The notes under the pieces are model-generated. The model was not told the DNA's origin. It worked only from the letters and a program-made list of their open reading frames with translations, and made no database searches. A DNA stretch of 64,000 nt, taken from positions 19,887,709 to 19,951,708 of the forward strand of contig BTPG01000004.1 in assembly GCA_036245525.1 (NCBI GenBank), read 5' to 3'. This stretch comes from Semisulcospira habei (lineage: Eukaryota > Mollusca > Gastropoda > Semisulcospiridae). Both the position numbers and the translations under genes were made by a program. Below are positions 11,945 to 22,205 of the stretch, piece by piece (within the stretch, counting starts at the first letter, position 1; every line of letters begins with the position of its first letter).

Positions 11945-12755
11945 ACCGTCACGAAAGTACATTGACATAGATAGTACAACCGGCTGAATTTCATAAAACA
12001 TTGCGGTCAGAGCGACAAATTCTGCGCCGTGATGCAGGTTTAGTATTGACACTTCTCGAGCGCAGCAGCATACGACATAAGTTGACGCCACAAGCTTGCA
12101 TATGACGTCACGTATGACGTATCGCAACTGCCTGCGTCATATTACGACGAAATACAACTGCCTGCGCCTGCATATAACGTCAAATTATGCCTTATTGCAG
12201 CAGCCTGCATCACACTATGACACATATCGGCCGTCTGCGCATGCAAACGACGTCAAAATATGACGTATCGCAGCTGCCCGCGTCATATTAAGACGTATTG
12301 CAACTACCTGTGCTTGCATGTAACGTCAAAATATGACATAATGTAGCTGCATGTATCATATCATTACGTACTGCAGCTGTCCATATATCCATCTCCTGCA
12401 ACTGGTGCATATCCGTTAGATGACGCCTCCAAAATTTGGGAAATACGGTCGTCGGGCTGAACGAGTTAAGAATATTTCTATACACCCCAAGCACAAAGAC
12501 AGGCACAGGACAAAGTAATGAGCAATCAAGAAAATTTCACAGTTTATTCGCAAAATGGATGTAAGGGCTTGCCGCTGTAGAAGCCAAACCACGCAAAAAC
12601 ACACTAAAATAATACACAAAGGAAACAAGGTCAAAACTCAAACCATGTGGAAAATAAAGAACAAATAGGAACAAGCATAGACTGGGTGATAGAAAAACAC
12701 ACAGATGCCAAAATATGCCCCCGCTCCTTAATATACCCCATCCACAAAAAGGCCT
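11257..12755. other. No gene seen
   Basis: The stretch is AT-rich, with an AC/poly-A tract (11903-11945) and scattered 'tgacgtcatattacgacg'-like repeats at 12090-12380. Open frames lack family similarity. Confidence 0.6.
12380..12470. mobile_element. Right half of a family A element
   Basis: Only 'ccatctcctgcaactggtgc' through 'cgggctgaacgagttaa' is present. The hairpin core is missing. Confidence 0.6.
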
Positions 12756-12760
12756 ACAGC

Positions 12761-12876
12761 CGGTGTAACACGGCAGAATGACCCCTTACGCCAGAATGAC
12801 TAGGGGTCACTTTGGCGAAAGCGAAAGTGACCCTTAGTCGTTCTGTCGTAGGGGGTCATCTGCCGTTTTAACACCG
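12761..12876. repeat. Inverted repeat of about 115 bp
   Basis: 'cggtgtaacacggcagaatg' pairs with 'catctgccgttttaacaccg', and the inner arms 'actaggggtcac' and 'gtgacccttagt' also pair. Confidence 0.75.
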
Positions 12877-13669
12877 ACCAAAATCAAACGGACAGACAGT
12901 ATTGCACACATAGGAAAATAATTATCAAACACAGAATTGAAAACAAGGAAGCTTTCTTTGAACGCCAAAACAGTTCTGCACAACATTAAGTCATTGAAAA
13001 CACGGTAGAAAAAAAAAAAAAAAAAAAAACATCCCGCAAACACATAAAATGGATACATCAGTGTGTCGGTGTACACAGCTTGTGTCTGCACGCCCAGCTT
13101 GCGACTGTAAATTCAGCTTAGTGTATACGTTCACCGTGAATAAGTCAGCTCTAGACGGCACAACCTTTTCAAGCGCAAAAATAAAAACACGGCTACAAAG
13201 AAAAGAATATGGGTAGACCTACGCCGCCCGCCCCCCCCCCCCCCCAAAAAAAAAAAAAAAAAAAAGTGCTGGTTTAACACCATTCACTGCCAAAGTCCAT
13301 GATTTATGTCACTGACTGTTAAAGGCACAACCGGTGTGTATAAACAGCGCGCCATCGTAACCGCTGCAGCATTTTGGTCGAACTGCTCGCGCATGATGTA
13401 GATGTAATTTGGGACAGCCAGTACCTGCCTGCCTTGCTAGTGTTTTTGAGCGTTCGTATGAGCTATTTTTAGCCCCACGCAAAAATCCTCATGCAAATGA
13501 ATGAAGATGGACACCTAGTTGGTAGTTACTGGCTTGGCAACGTTTCCTGCAACGGGCGGGATGATGCCGGCCTGGCTTTCAGCGCATAAGCCTATCGGGC
13601 AAGCAGCGCGGCGCGTTTACCCGACAAGCGGCTGGCGGCTGCTGCGCCTTTAAATCATCGCAGGCGGAG

Positions 13670-13850
13670 AGATATAAAGATGGAGAATACAACAGATTTT
13701 TTGACGACGTCAATTTTTCATTGTTTTTGATCACAAATCGCTCATCTAANNNNNNNNNNNNNNNNNNNNGTGATCAAAAACAATGAAAAATTGACGTCGT
13801 CAAAAAATCTGTTGTATTCTCCATCTTTATATCTCTGGCGGGCGGACATT
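13670..13850. repeat. Inverted repeat containing an assembly gap
   Basis: 'gagatataaagatggagaat' to 'gttttgatcac' (13677-13735) is repeated in exact inverted order after a run of 20 N at 13750-13769 (to about 13836). The gap size is probably arbitrary. Confidence 0.9.
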
Positions 13851-13896
13851 TCAACAACAACCTCAGCTTAGAATAACGTGGACATCAGTGCTGTAA

Positions 13897-13994
13897 GAAA
13901 GAGGTATAGATCCTCATGAGCCCCCGCGTACGCGGGGGCTCATGAGGATCTATACCTCTTGCAGCAGGGCGTTACTCAGCAGTGAAGAGGTTAA
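13897..13994. mobile_element. Family B hairpin and right end
   Basis: The perfect core 'gaggtatagatcctcatgag' with complement (to 13962) surrounds 'ccccgcgtacgcgggg'. The right end is 'agcagtgaagaggttaa'. A possible left end 'ttaacaccattcactgcc' is at 13273. Confidence 0.8.
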
Positions 13995-14622
13995 ACTAAA
14001 CACAGACGAAGAAGAGGTACGAAAGTTGGTGAACGAAGAAGATATACATGTGTGCCTCAGTCGATGCAAAGTTCAAAGTTATTTAACCACAAGTATCAAG
14101 AAGACCTCAAATAATATATGCGAAGATGAAAGACAGAATGTGCTTCATTTGTCTTTAAATAACACGTATTTACACATGATGCGACTGACTTTCTTTCTTT
14201 GCTTGAGTGCATTTACTGCAATCAAATACGTTCACTAGTAACACACCCAGTTCCACCGAAAAGCTCTTTAAAATAACTTATATAAAAAAAAAAAAATAAA
14301 AAAAAAAAATAAATAAATAGAAGAAAAAAAGTAAAAAGATAAAAGATAAAACACACCATAATTATGTATTCAACTACAAGCTACTAGGCATACGTTTAAA
14401 ATGTTTAATTTATAAAATGTCTAATTTTTTAAATTTTCAAAATACATAAATTGACAATACATCCATTGACAACTGCTCCTTCTAGCAATAGTAATACGAT
14501 ACAGATATCAGTAAGCTCAGAAAAGTGAATAGAAAATTGGTTTTAAAACTATTCACATTGTTTTTTACTTTAAAACTAGAGTTATTCATGCTTTCTATTT
14601 ACAATTTCTTTCGTCGAGCAGT

Positions 14623-15153
14623 AACCTTTTGGCTGTCGGTAGCGGCCCTTTGTCGCGATGATTCCTGCAGGACGACTAAAACGCGACTAAAACTATATGC
14701 CACAGGAAACTGGATGTCTCAATCAGTCGAATCGCTATCGCTGATTTGCGATAGCGAATCGAAGGAGACAACCAGTGTGCAAGCCACAGATGAGGCATGC
14801 GTTAATTTAAAAAAAACACAAAGTTGAAAACAACAGTATACGGTATACGAAACAAGGGAAATCACTCAACGCCGGACAAACTCGTAAACACACGATTATA
14901 TCCCTTTACCCATGCCTTATTGCAAAGGGAATCTAATTGTTTTTTGGTGTGTTTTTTTAAGTGTTTGTCCTGCTTTAAGTGACTGCCCTTTGTACGTATG
15001 CGAGCCATTGTGTACTGGCCGCTTCGATACCAGAGCGCTGCATGCAGTAACACTGAATACTGACGACTGATAGCAACATTAAACCAAAGTGGCTGTCGGC
15101 TATTCCCACAGGAACAATCGCGACAAAAACCGCTACCGTCTGTCAAAGGGTTA
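14623..15153. repeat. Two half copies of family D
   Basis: 14623-14670 carries the left half ('ggctgtcggtagcggccc' to 'gattcctgcagg'). 15084-15153 carries a decayed right half ending 'tctgtcaaagggttaa'. The roughly 400 bp between may be a later insertion or unrelated sequence; a small dyad 'gcgattcgctatcg'-like hairpin lies at 14725-14762. Confidence 0.55.
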
Positions 15154-15172
15154 AGACTTTGCTAAGCGCTTA

Positions 15173-15387
15173 TTAACACATTTTACCCCAGACGCACCAC
15201 CGGAAGATAAGGATCGACCATGATAGTTCAAGGGTGATGCCAGAAAAGCTTGGCGGCTATGGGCGCCTAGCCGCTGGCATCACCCGCCTTGAACTATCAT
15301 GGTCGATCTGTGTCCTGCACTGCAATGCAGTCTTCAGAGGACAACGGCAAAATTTAAGGATTTCGGTGTTGGGGTAGAATGAGTTAA
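15173..15387. mobile_element. Family A hairpin element (tagttcaagg subtype)
   Basis: It has TTAA at both ends. The core arms 'gatagttcaagggtgatgcc' and 'ggcatcacccgccttgaact' are slightly decayed, with the loop 'cggctatgggcgcc'. Confidence 0.8.
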
Positions 15388-15725
15388 AATATAATAGATT
15401 CCATTTATGCACAAACGATATCTGGAAACGACTCACCATCTTTGCACTTGCCGTTCATATTTTGTTTCAGTTCATACTTCGACTTTTATAAAATAAAATT
15501 TAAAAAATCTCCCCAAACAAAACACAATGATAATAAAACACAAACTTCATAAATACACTCTTGGGTTATTATGAAAAATTGATGTTATGTAACAATGCCC
15601 TCGTAAACACAGGTTCGCAATGAGAGTCATGAACTGAGGAATTCCTGGTCAGTCATGATAAAACACAGCACCAAGCTAACACTCCTAGCGTAACTACTGC
15701 AGCGTTGACACAAAACAAGGAGCCT

Positions 15726-15984
15726 TTAACCCCATTCACTGCCAGTGGCCATAAACGAAGTATCTGGAACCATCGCAAACTGAAAGCTTGACTGAAACTG
15801 TTCGACCTGAAGAGAACAGTTGCAGGTAAAAATTCACCAGAAGCAGGAATTTAATTTAAACTGGAACGTTAGGACAGTATTTCAGTAGAACTTTATGAGA
15901 CCCCCGCAGTTGCGGGCTCTGTGCCTCTTGCAGCAGGGTTGGTCCTCTCAGCAGTGAAGAGGTTAAGAGCAGTGAAAGGGTTAA
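15726..15984. mobile_element. Family B element with decayed core
   Basis: The ends 'ttaaccccattcactgccag' and 'agcagtgaagaggttaa' (to 15966) are clear, followed by a second end-like 'agcagtgaaagggttaa' (to 15984). The core retains only 'gagacccccgcagttgcggg' and 'gcctcttgc'. Confidence 0.7.
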
Positions 15985-16210
15985 AACTTGCCTAACACTA
16001 CTGCGGTGATATTCAGTGACTACAAACAACCCCAAAAATTGAAAATGATGTAAACTAGGCACGCACATCCTTTGGTCGAATCAAATACAAGAGGATCACA
16101 AGGGAGGGAATGCAGTTGACGTGTCCGTGAACAGGTAACTCAAAAGGGATCAGTGTAAGTAAGTATTGGTACTTTCACGCACGCACGAAAAAATCTGCAT
16201 GCACGAACGG

Positions 16211-16211
16211 A

Positions 16212-16298
<87 letters not shown>

Positions 16299-16375
16299 TG
16301 TGACAATGCATTCAACACTGTCAGTATTAACCCTTCACCAAAAACACCAGTAAGTGCATGTGTGTGTGCGCGCGT

Positions 16376-16446
<71 letters not shown>
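16211..16446. repeat. CT and CA microsatellites
   Basis: CT 16213-16243, CA 16244-16292, and CA again 16377-16446. Confidence 0.98.
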
Positions 16447-16448
<2 letters not shown>

Positions 16449-16834
16449 GTGTACGTATTTTCTGTCAGGTAGCTAATTACCTCATCCATTCAACAAACAA
16501 AAATACCTCGGTGTAAAATGTGACAAAAGTGTCATTTGTTGCCAGTGAATAATGAAATTATATATTATGATAAATTATTACAAGGGCTAGATATGGAGCA
16601 TCATTTTTTTTCATCTTTTTACTGTTGTTGGATTGTTTGTGCAACACTAGGATAATGTAAAACACACAAATTTAACACACAGAACAAAATGCACTCTGTA
16701 CATAAAATGAATACAGAAAGGCAATATTTCACAAGGATTTGTACTGCAAAATGCCCATACATAATATTGAAGAAAGTCCATTAACTAAAATCAATATGAA
16801 AAAATTGAGACATCTTTTATAACTATTAAACTGA

Positions 16835-16882
16835 CAGAACTAAATGACTTCCAGTCTATAGACTGGAAGTCATTTAGTTCTG
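16835..16882. repeat. Perfect 48-nt palindrome
   Basis: 'cagaactaaatgacttccag' continues to the centre 'tctataga' and back without mismatch or loop. It is not related to families A-G. Confidence 0.85.
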
Positions 16883-17219
16883 GAAGTTTAAGAGTTAAAA
16901 AAGAGAGAAAAAAAAAGAGAGGAAAGATTAAGACCGTAATAGGAGTCATTCCAAAAGAAGATGCAGGTCAAAGAATGCGGGCAGCACCTTTTGAGTGCAG
17001 CACTAAGGATCTCAAAGTGAAATGAAAAGAAAATACCGCAAGGATTCTATAAAGGAAAGAAACTTCGAATTAAAGCAGGACAAAAATCCAATGCGGGATG
17101 GGAAACTGATTTCAGAAGACAAGAAAAGCAACCTTTTGGGTTTCTCATCTTGTGAAATAAGTTTTTTTTTTTCCTACTACATTATTCAAAGTTTCTTTCA
17201 ATAGCAGGTATCTTTTTGC

Positions 17220-17300
17220 TTAACTCATTCGAGACGGTGCCGCCTCCGGATACGCGGCTTATGCCGCGTATCCGGAGGCGGCACGTCTCGAATGAGTTAA
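17220..17300. mobile_element. Family C palindrome, TTAA to TTAA
   Basis: An 81-bp near-perfect dyad, 'ttaactcattcgagacggtg' with complement, surrounds 'tacgcggcttatgccgcgta'. One extra G in the left arm is the only asymmetry. A decayed relative lies at 17537-17590. Confidence 0.85.
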
Positions 17301-17392
17301 AAATTGCAAACAGTACGGCATACGCCATCATCATAAGTTGAAACTTGAACCCCGTATGAGTACCTCAAGGCGGGGATGTAAATGGGACATAC

Positions 17393-17457
17393 GCAAGAGG
17401 CACACAATTCTCATGAGGCCCTGCATCCACAAGGGCTCATGAACTCTTATGCCTCTT
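17393..17457. repeat. Family B hairpin core
   Basis: 'gcaagaggcacacaattctc' pairs imperfectly with 'gaactcttatgcctctt'. Confidence 0.65.
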
Positions 17458-18371
17458 TTAAATGGGCTTGGCTGGCTGAATCCTCTGAATGCGTTTAACT
17501 CATTATGGCTGGCTGAATCCACTGAACATGTTAACTCATTTGAGACGTGCCGCATTCCCATACGCAGCATGAAGACACGTATACAGCACGTCTGGAGCAT
17601 GTTGTTTTCCTGCATTTTGTTTAATCTGCTTCAGATTTTAGGATAACCTCTGTTACAACCTTCAACAGGAGCAAACTGAATTGACCCACAACACTGAGTA
17701 ATTATGTGATAGTGGTTTCAGGGGCTTTGCATCATCATCACAGTTCATAATGGTTCACGCAAGAACAAGAAACTTAACTACTTTTATACATGCTTGTTAA
17801 CAGGAAAAAATCACATGAGAGAGGACACAATAAGATTGTCAGTGTCACAAAAATCATCTCTCTCAAAAATCGTATTATTATTGTTTCAATTGCGGCCGCT
17901 CAGGCATTTCACATTTATAGCATATAAGAACAATCAATAAAGATTCTTTATTACTCCATTGTTTAAACGGTGTACTATTAACAGGAAACCAAAAATATAA
18001 AAAAAATGAAGAAGAAACACGCCAAGAGAAAAGGTTACATCAAAGTTGAGAAAAAAAAAACTAATGGATAAATAGTGTCGTCAGTTTCCAGTAGTATATT
18101 TCAACCTCAACATTATTTTGGGTTTCCCTGGGAAAACAACCGTCTCTTGTATCATAAAACAGGTCAATAGCCAGGTTATGAAATGTTTTTAACAATCAGA
18201 ATTCGTTCGGCCAGTCAAACAAGTCTCGTCAGCCATGTTATGCAATGTTTTTATCAATCAGAACTCGTTCAGTCAGGCAGGCATGTATCATATTTCAATA
18301 CAATGTTCATATCATCCGTCTCACATCAATAAAACTCTGGGATGATACATACATGTACGCATGATGAAAAT

Positions 18372-18612
18372 GTGTGGTGGTCTGTGACTTTGGGCCTTAA
18401 CTCATTCAGCTCGACGCACGTATTTCCCAAATTTCGGAGGCGTCATCTAATGACTATTCACGAGTTGCAGGAGATGGATCGACCATGATAATTCAAGGGC
18501 AGTGCCAAATTAGCTTGGCGCCGACAGGCGCCAAGCTAATCTGGCACTACCCTTGAGTTATCATGGTCAACCCATCTCCTGCTGAAGGTTCAAAGTCACA
18601 GACCAACATACA
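18372..18612. mobile_element. Family A element nested in a family F hairpin
   Basis: Family F halves 'gtggtctgtgactttgggcc' (18378) and 'ggttcaaagtcacagaccaa' (18586) flank a family A element. The A element begins at TTAA 18397 and stops short at about 18583, without its right end. Confidence 0.7.
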
Positions 18613-18785
18613 TATAAATTTACACATATGAAATGCGCATGTGTACATTTATCCATGCAGGGAAAACAATGGTAATTATTAAACATGTTGCTGCCAGTCG
18701 CATGAACAAAAAAAAAACCAACCTGGATGTCACACACACAAATCCCTGGACTGTCACACACAGGCCAGCCAACTACCCATCCGCG

Positions 18786-18844
18786 TGAGGCAAAATTCTC
18801 ATGAGTTCCTGCCACTGCTGGGGCTCATGAGGATCTATGCCTCT
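18786..18844. repeat. Family B hairpin core
   Basis: 'gaggcaaaattctcatgag' pairs with 'ctcatgaggatctatgcctc', with several mismatches. Confidence 0.65.
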
Positions 18845-19612
18845 AGCTGGCCGAGATCAGCTCAGAATCGACGACGCCAGATGCTTAAAAATTTGCCTGT
18901 CGAGTGATTTGTCTGTTACGAAAACGAGAACAATAGAAAGGTGTGTAATACCCTCCTTTGGATCGCGTAAGCATTGATGTTACGGATATCACAGGCATGA
19001 GATGATGCTGTGAAACCCACCACCTCTGTAAACACGGGGACCGCCTCCAAAACGCGGGTAGTAGGATACAGCAGAGCCGTTTCCTACTACCCGTATTACT
19101 GAGGCGGGTAGGTTTCGCCACGATCAACCAACGCCTGTGACACAGTCGGCCATGGGTGTTCTCACAATAATGACGCAGCGAGTAATAGATGTCGTTGGCT
19201 ACCAATAACATGAGATGAGGGCGAAGACCAAAGGGCGAAGGAGTGGCGCTTCTGTGAGCTAGCCCGCGATCAAGTCTGTGGCCTTTAACTCCAACATTGC
19301 AAGGTACCCAGGTGGCTCTCTCACCCTCTCTCTCTTTCTCTCTCTCTCTTGCCATATCTCTGACTATTACACGGGCCTACGATTGCAAAAACAGTTCATA
19401 AGCCAGGCCAGGACCTTTGCCATTATTCTGAGGGTCAAACGTGAAGTTCTGAAACCCGGGATGAAGAAACAGGAACAAAACACACCTGAGTTCCCTGATC
19501 AAGTCGGGGATGGGAAAACAGTATACTGTCCGTCACTCAGTGTTACATCCCGAGACATCACAACCTCAGACGGATGGAGATCATCTGGGGTTTAAAGCTG
19601 TGGCTGAATGTC

Positions 19613-19690
19613 CAGTACTCAAAAGGTCATCGGGCCGAAGTCGGACGCAGTCGGCCCGGCCGACTTCGACCCGATGGCCTTTTGAGTATT
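19613..19690. repeat. Family E palindrome in the NCX 3' flank
   Basis: 'agtactcaaaaggtcatcgg' pairs with 'ccgatggccttttgagtatt' around 'cggcccggccg'. It is about 200 bp downstream of the NCX stop and could lie in the mRNA. Confidence 0.8.
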
Positions 19691-19744
19691 GGGTGTCTAC
19701 TCTGCACGCCATGGGCCAGCAAGCAATCTCTGGGGCGGAGCCCA

Positions 19745-19917
19745 CACGCTTTAGGGACCCGGGAAGTAGCTGAAGGACACCATGCCAGAAATCATCTTTA
19801 TCACCCACGCTTTAGAAAACCCGGGATGTGGCAACAATTAAGACTTCCTGCCAAAAGTGCCCAATGTGCAGTACGCCCGAGCCCGGCACGCACTCTAGAA
19901 GCCCGGGATGTAGCAAT
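19745..19917. repeat. Degenerate repeats of the NCX last codons in the 3' flank
   Basis: Three related blocks each read 'cacgc..ta.....cccggga.gt.gc' on the plus strand: 19745-19770, 19806-19833 and 19887-19914. The last contains the NCX stop codon and final PGF codons, and the other two lie 60-150 bp downstream in the gene's direction. They look like decayed local duplications of the coding end. A similar 'acccgggatga' occurs near 19455. Confidence 0.45.
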
Positions 19918-20271
19918 ACGACACCAGGCCCGAGATGACCAGGTAGGCGAGCCAGAAAAACGTCAGCAGGCCGGTGGCGAACAGCTTGTGGCTTCTGGGT
20001 CCTCCCAGCTCGCCGCCGATGGACGGCCGTCGCCGGAGGATGAGCAGCATGACGGTGGCGAGGGCCATGATGCAGAACACCGTGACGGACATGGCCAGGG
20101 TACCCGGGGGCACGATGAACTCGCGGCCGTTGGCGGCGTGGTAGATGGCCGCCATGCTCCAGGCGATGCCGATGCCCAGGAAGACGTTCACGGCGTTGGA
20201 TCCCGTCACGTTGCCGATGGACGAGTCTGCGTACCGATCATTCGTGGCCGCCACCTTGCTGGCAAACGTGT
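19895..20271 (-). CDS. NCX: NCX terminal coding exon: alpha-2 repeat end and C-terminus
   Basis: The acceptor is 'cttccccag' just after a CT-rich tract, and the stop is TAG at 19895-19897. The exon encodes 124 residues starting TFASKVAATNDRYADSSIG, then NVTGSNAVNVFLGIGIAW (the alpha-2 signature), an AIYHAANG loop, a hydrophobic helix, RRRPSIGGELGGPR, a last hydrophobic helix, and the C-terminus CYIPGF. Vertebrate NCX ends in a very similar YCHIKGF, so the C-terminus is complete. RRRP-IGGELGGPR is invariant in the family. The acceptor lies next to a GA/CT microsatellite at 20279-20300. Downstream, three decayed copies of the final codons lie in the presumed 3' UTR. Confidence 0.97.
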
Positions 20272-20399
20272 CTGGGGAAGAGAGAGAGAGAGAGAGAGAA
20301 ACACACACACAGACAATGAAAATACCTGCTGGATCCAAGTCATACAGCGAAATCAATTCAACTGCCACCTTGCTAGCTTGCTAGTAAAACGTGGTTGTA

Positions 20400-20529
20400 A
20401 TTGTAGATCATGATAGTTCAAGGGTGGTGCCAGAATAGCTTGGCGTCTGCAGGCGCCAAGCTATTCTTGCACCGCCCTTGAACTATCATGACCGATCTGT
20501 CTTCTGCTGTAGTGCGTCATGGCTGATTG
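20400..20529. mobile_element. Family A hairpin in the last NCX intron
   Basis: Core 'gatcatgatagttcaagggt' pairs with its inverted partner ending 'gaactatcatgaccgatc'. It fills nearly half of the 291-bp intron between the last two NCX exons, ending 34 bp from the donor of exon 20563-20721. Confidence 0.8.
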
Positions 20530-20562
20530 TGTCGAAGGTCGCAAGAGAAAAAGTGAAGGCAC

Positions 20563-20721
20563 CTGGTACACTGGTGCCGAGGGCGACAAAGGAGATGGCG
20601 GTGACGGCATCCTTCAGCCCGATGGTGCAGCCGAAGCTGGCAGCCAAGTCGCCGATAACGGCCGTCAGGAGGCCGATCATTATGATGGATGCGCTGAAAC
20701 ATGCCCATCCGCCCCAGTAAT
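20563..20721 (-). CDS. NCX: NCX exon: alpha-2 repeat, first part
   Basis: This 159-bp exon has acceptor 'gttgccag' and donor 'ccag|gtgcc'. It encodes 52 whole residues after a split aspartate. In order they include DYWGGWACFSASIIMIG, a membrane segment LLTAVIGDLAASFGCTIGLK, then DAVTAISFVALGTSVP. GTSVP followed by D from the next exon is the start of the alpha-2 ion-binding repeat (GTSVPDTFASK). In NCX structures the serine, threonine and acidic residues of this signature line the Na+/Ca2+ sites. This segment therefore forms part of the transport core in the plasma membrane. A 262-bp SINE and a family A hairpin lie in the upstream intron. Confidence 0.96.
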
Positions 20722-20921
20722 CTGGCAACAGAGAGAAAAGGATAAAGGATGTCACGCTACTTTTTTCCCGTGCAAAATGCAAGAGAAAAAAATGGAAAGG
20801 ACGTCACGTATATAAAAGAAAACTATCTGCAATGGGCGCTTTGAAACTAATCAGGCCTTGATCATACCAAAGACAATAATATATTGACTTTGATGATGCT
20901 GACAAACTTGGGCCGGCAAGA

Positions 20922-21183
20922 GGGGAGCTGGGTGGCTCGGTGGTAGGGCGTTCGACTCTCGTCCGAAAGGTCGTGGGTTCGAACCCAGCCGGGGTCAAAA
21001 TTTGTACAGACCTCTTTCCGGTGCCCCGTCTTTGAGTTATTTATTTATTTGGGTTTAACGCCGAGCAGGCAACTATGGCCATCTCACGGCGGGCCCCGTC
21101 TTTCAAATCACCTTCGTGGTGGACAAAAGACGTTAAGCCTTAAACGTTGTTTGTTTTTTTTTTTGTTGTTGTTTTTTTTTGAA
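20922..21183 (+). mobile_element. tRNA-derived SINE with nested insertion
   Basis: The head (20925-20996) carries a pol III A box 'tggctcggtggtagg' and a B box 'ggttcgaaccc' (20976-20986). The tail reads 'gacgttaagccttaaacg' followed by a T/G-rich run. A 12-bp direct repeat 'gggccggcaaga' flanks it (20910-20921, 21184-21195). It sits in an NCX intron, antisense to the gene. A second element is inserted at 21034-21092. Confidence 0.85.
21034..21092 (-). mobile_element. Short SINE 3'-end fragment nested inside another SINE
   Basis: This 59-bp insert is flanked by the perfect 11-bp duplication 'gccccgtcttt' (21023-21033 and 21093-21103). Read on the minus strand it ends 'ggcgttaaaccc' then an AAAT repeat, a SINE/LINE tail, so it is a heavily 5'-truncated insertion. 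Confidence 0.75.
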
Positions 21184-21602
21184 GGGCCGGCAAGATCATA
21201 AGAGATACAGCTCAATCAGACTCGGGTAAAAGGCAGTAGATCGGGCCTCTTTAGAGTAAGGACATACAGTAGGTTACGCTCCTGTAGAATAAGGACTGAA
21301 GGTATCGTTCCGCTGGATCGCCCCGCTCACTGTGACATGCGTTCTCATAGCAGTCGATCTGTTAGTACCTGGTAAGTACCTCAGACTGTGGATATTAATG
21401 AGGCAGCTCTTTGTGAGTAACAGGCCGACATATACATATATTCTTACGAGTCTCTGCAGCCGCCAAGTGCAAGCGGAGCGGTGTGCAGCAATCAACACAA
21501 TGTTTGAAGTCCGTGCAATGTTTGACCTACTTATGATTTTCTGATGTCCAATAGCGAGAACGGGTGGAGTTAAGTTTGGCTCAATGACCCAGAAAAGGTC
21601 GT

Positions 21603-21807
21603 TTAACCCATTTAACCCTGGCGCTTTCTTCAAAGATGTCACCTAACGGCTATGAACCAGTTTGCAGGAGATGCATCGACCATGATAATTCAAGGGTAGT
21701 GCCAGATTAGCTTGGCGCCTGTCGGCGCCAAGCTAACCTGGCACTACCCTTGAATTATCATGGTCGATTCATCTTCTGCTGCAGTGCGCAGGGGCTAAAT
21801 AGGTTAA
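21603..21807. mobile_element. Family A hairpin element
   Basis: It has TTAA at both ends ('ttaacccatttaaccctgg', 'ggctaaataggttaa'). The core inverted repeat has one mismatch per arm. It lies in the NCX intron 20722-22085. Confidence 0.85.
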
Positions 21808-21870
21808 AGTCGATTTCCGGAAATCAGAATTAAAAAATAAAAAATTGCGTGTGTTGACGCAAACAATGGA

Positions 21871-21950
21871 TTAGCTCATTCGAGACGTGCCGCCTCCGGA
21901 CACGCGGTTAAAGCCGCGTATCCGAAGGCGGCACGTCTCAAATGAGTTAA
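21871..21950. mobile_element. Family C palindrome in an NCX intron
   Basis: 'ttagctcattcgagacgtgc' pairs with 'gcacgtctcaaatgagttaa'. It lies 136 bp from the exon at 22086-22205. Its right TTAA is shared with the next palindrome. Confidence 0.85.
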
Positions 21951-21997
21951 GAAGCCTGGACAAACATGCGATATCGTATGTTTGTCCGGGCTTTTAA
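21947..21997. mobile_element. Family J palindrome sharing a TTAA with its neighbour
   Basis: 'aagcctggacaaacatgcga' and its near-exact complement are bounded by TTAA at 21947-21950 and 21994-21997. A decayed relative is at 6620-6664. Confidence 0.75.
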
Positions 21998-22085
21998 TCC
22001 AATGTTTTCCGTCGAGACACGTGCAATTTTGACCTGTTCGCGAGTTCCGAAAATCGTCCATGGCGGTAGAGCTCGCAACCCTTAC

Positions 22086-22205
22086 CTGTAGGCGGGATCA
22101 TGGCGAAGAGAACCTTCCAGAAGAGCGTGAGAAAGTGCATGACGTAGTCCAAGCATGACGGCAGCTTCTCTTCCGTCTCCTCAGAGTCATCGTCCTCTTC
22201 GTCGC
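22086..22205 (-). CDS. NCX: NCX exon: acidic linker and start of second membrane half
   Basis: This 120-bp exon has acceptor 'atttccag' and donor 'acag|gtaagg'. It encodes 39 whole residues: an acidic run DEEDDDSEETEEK, then LPSCLDYVMHFLTLFWKVLF and AMIPPT. Both the acidic run after ITVSAG and the LPSC-DYVMHFLT-FWKVLFA-PPT block are diagnostic of NCX. The latter leads from the cytosolic loop into the first helix of the second transport half. It starts with two bases and ends with one, matching the flanking exons. Two TTAA-flanked hairpins sit 89-215 bp downstream of its donor (21871-21997). Confidence 0.95.

Larger units (their letters stand above)
16500..18370. other. No gene seen apart from hairpins listed
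   Basis: AT-rich intergenic sequence. 18170-18300 has a weak duplication of 'caatgtttttatcaatcaga' with 'ctcgttc'. Confidence 0.55.

Noticed and set aside
19574..20413. A 279-codon plus-strand frame across the last NCX exon.
   Set aside because: It is the antisense shadow of the GC-rich NCX exon. The minus strand carries the conserved transporter motifs.
20925..20996. A tRNA gene.
   Set aside because: The head has A and B boxes but is part of a SINE with a tail and target duplication, and a proper cloverleaf with CCA-end stem could not be drawn.
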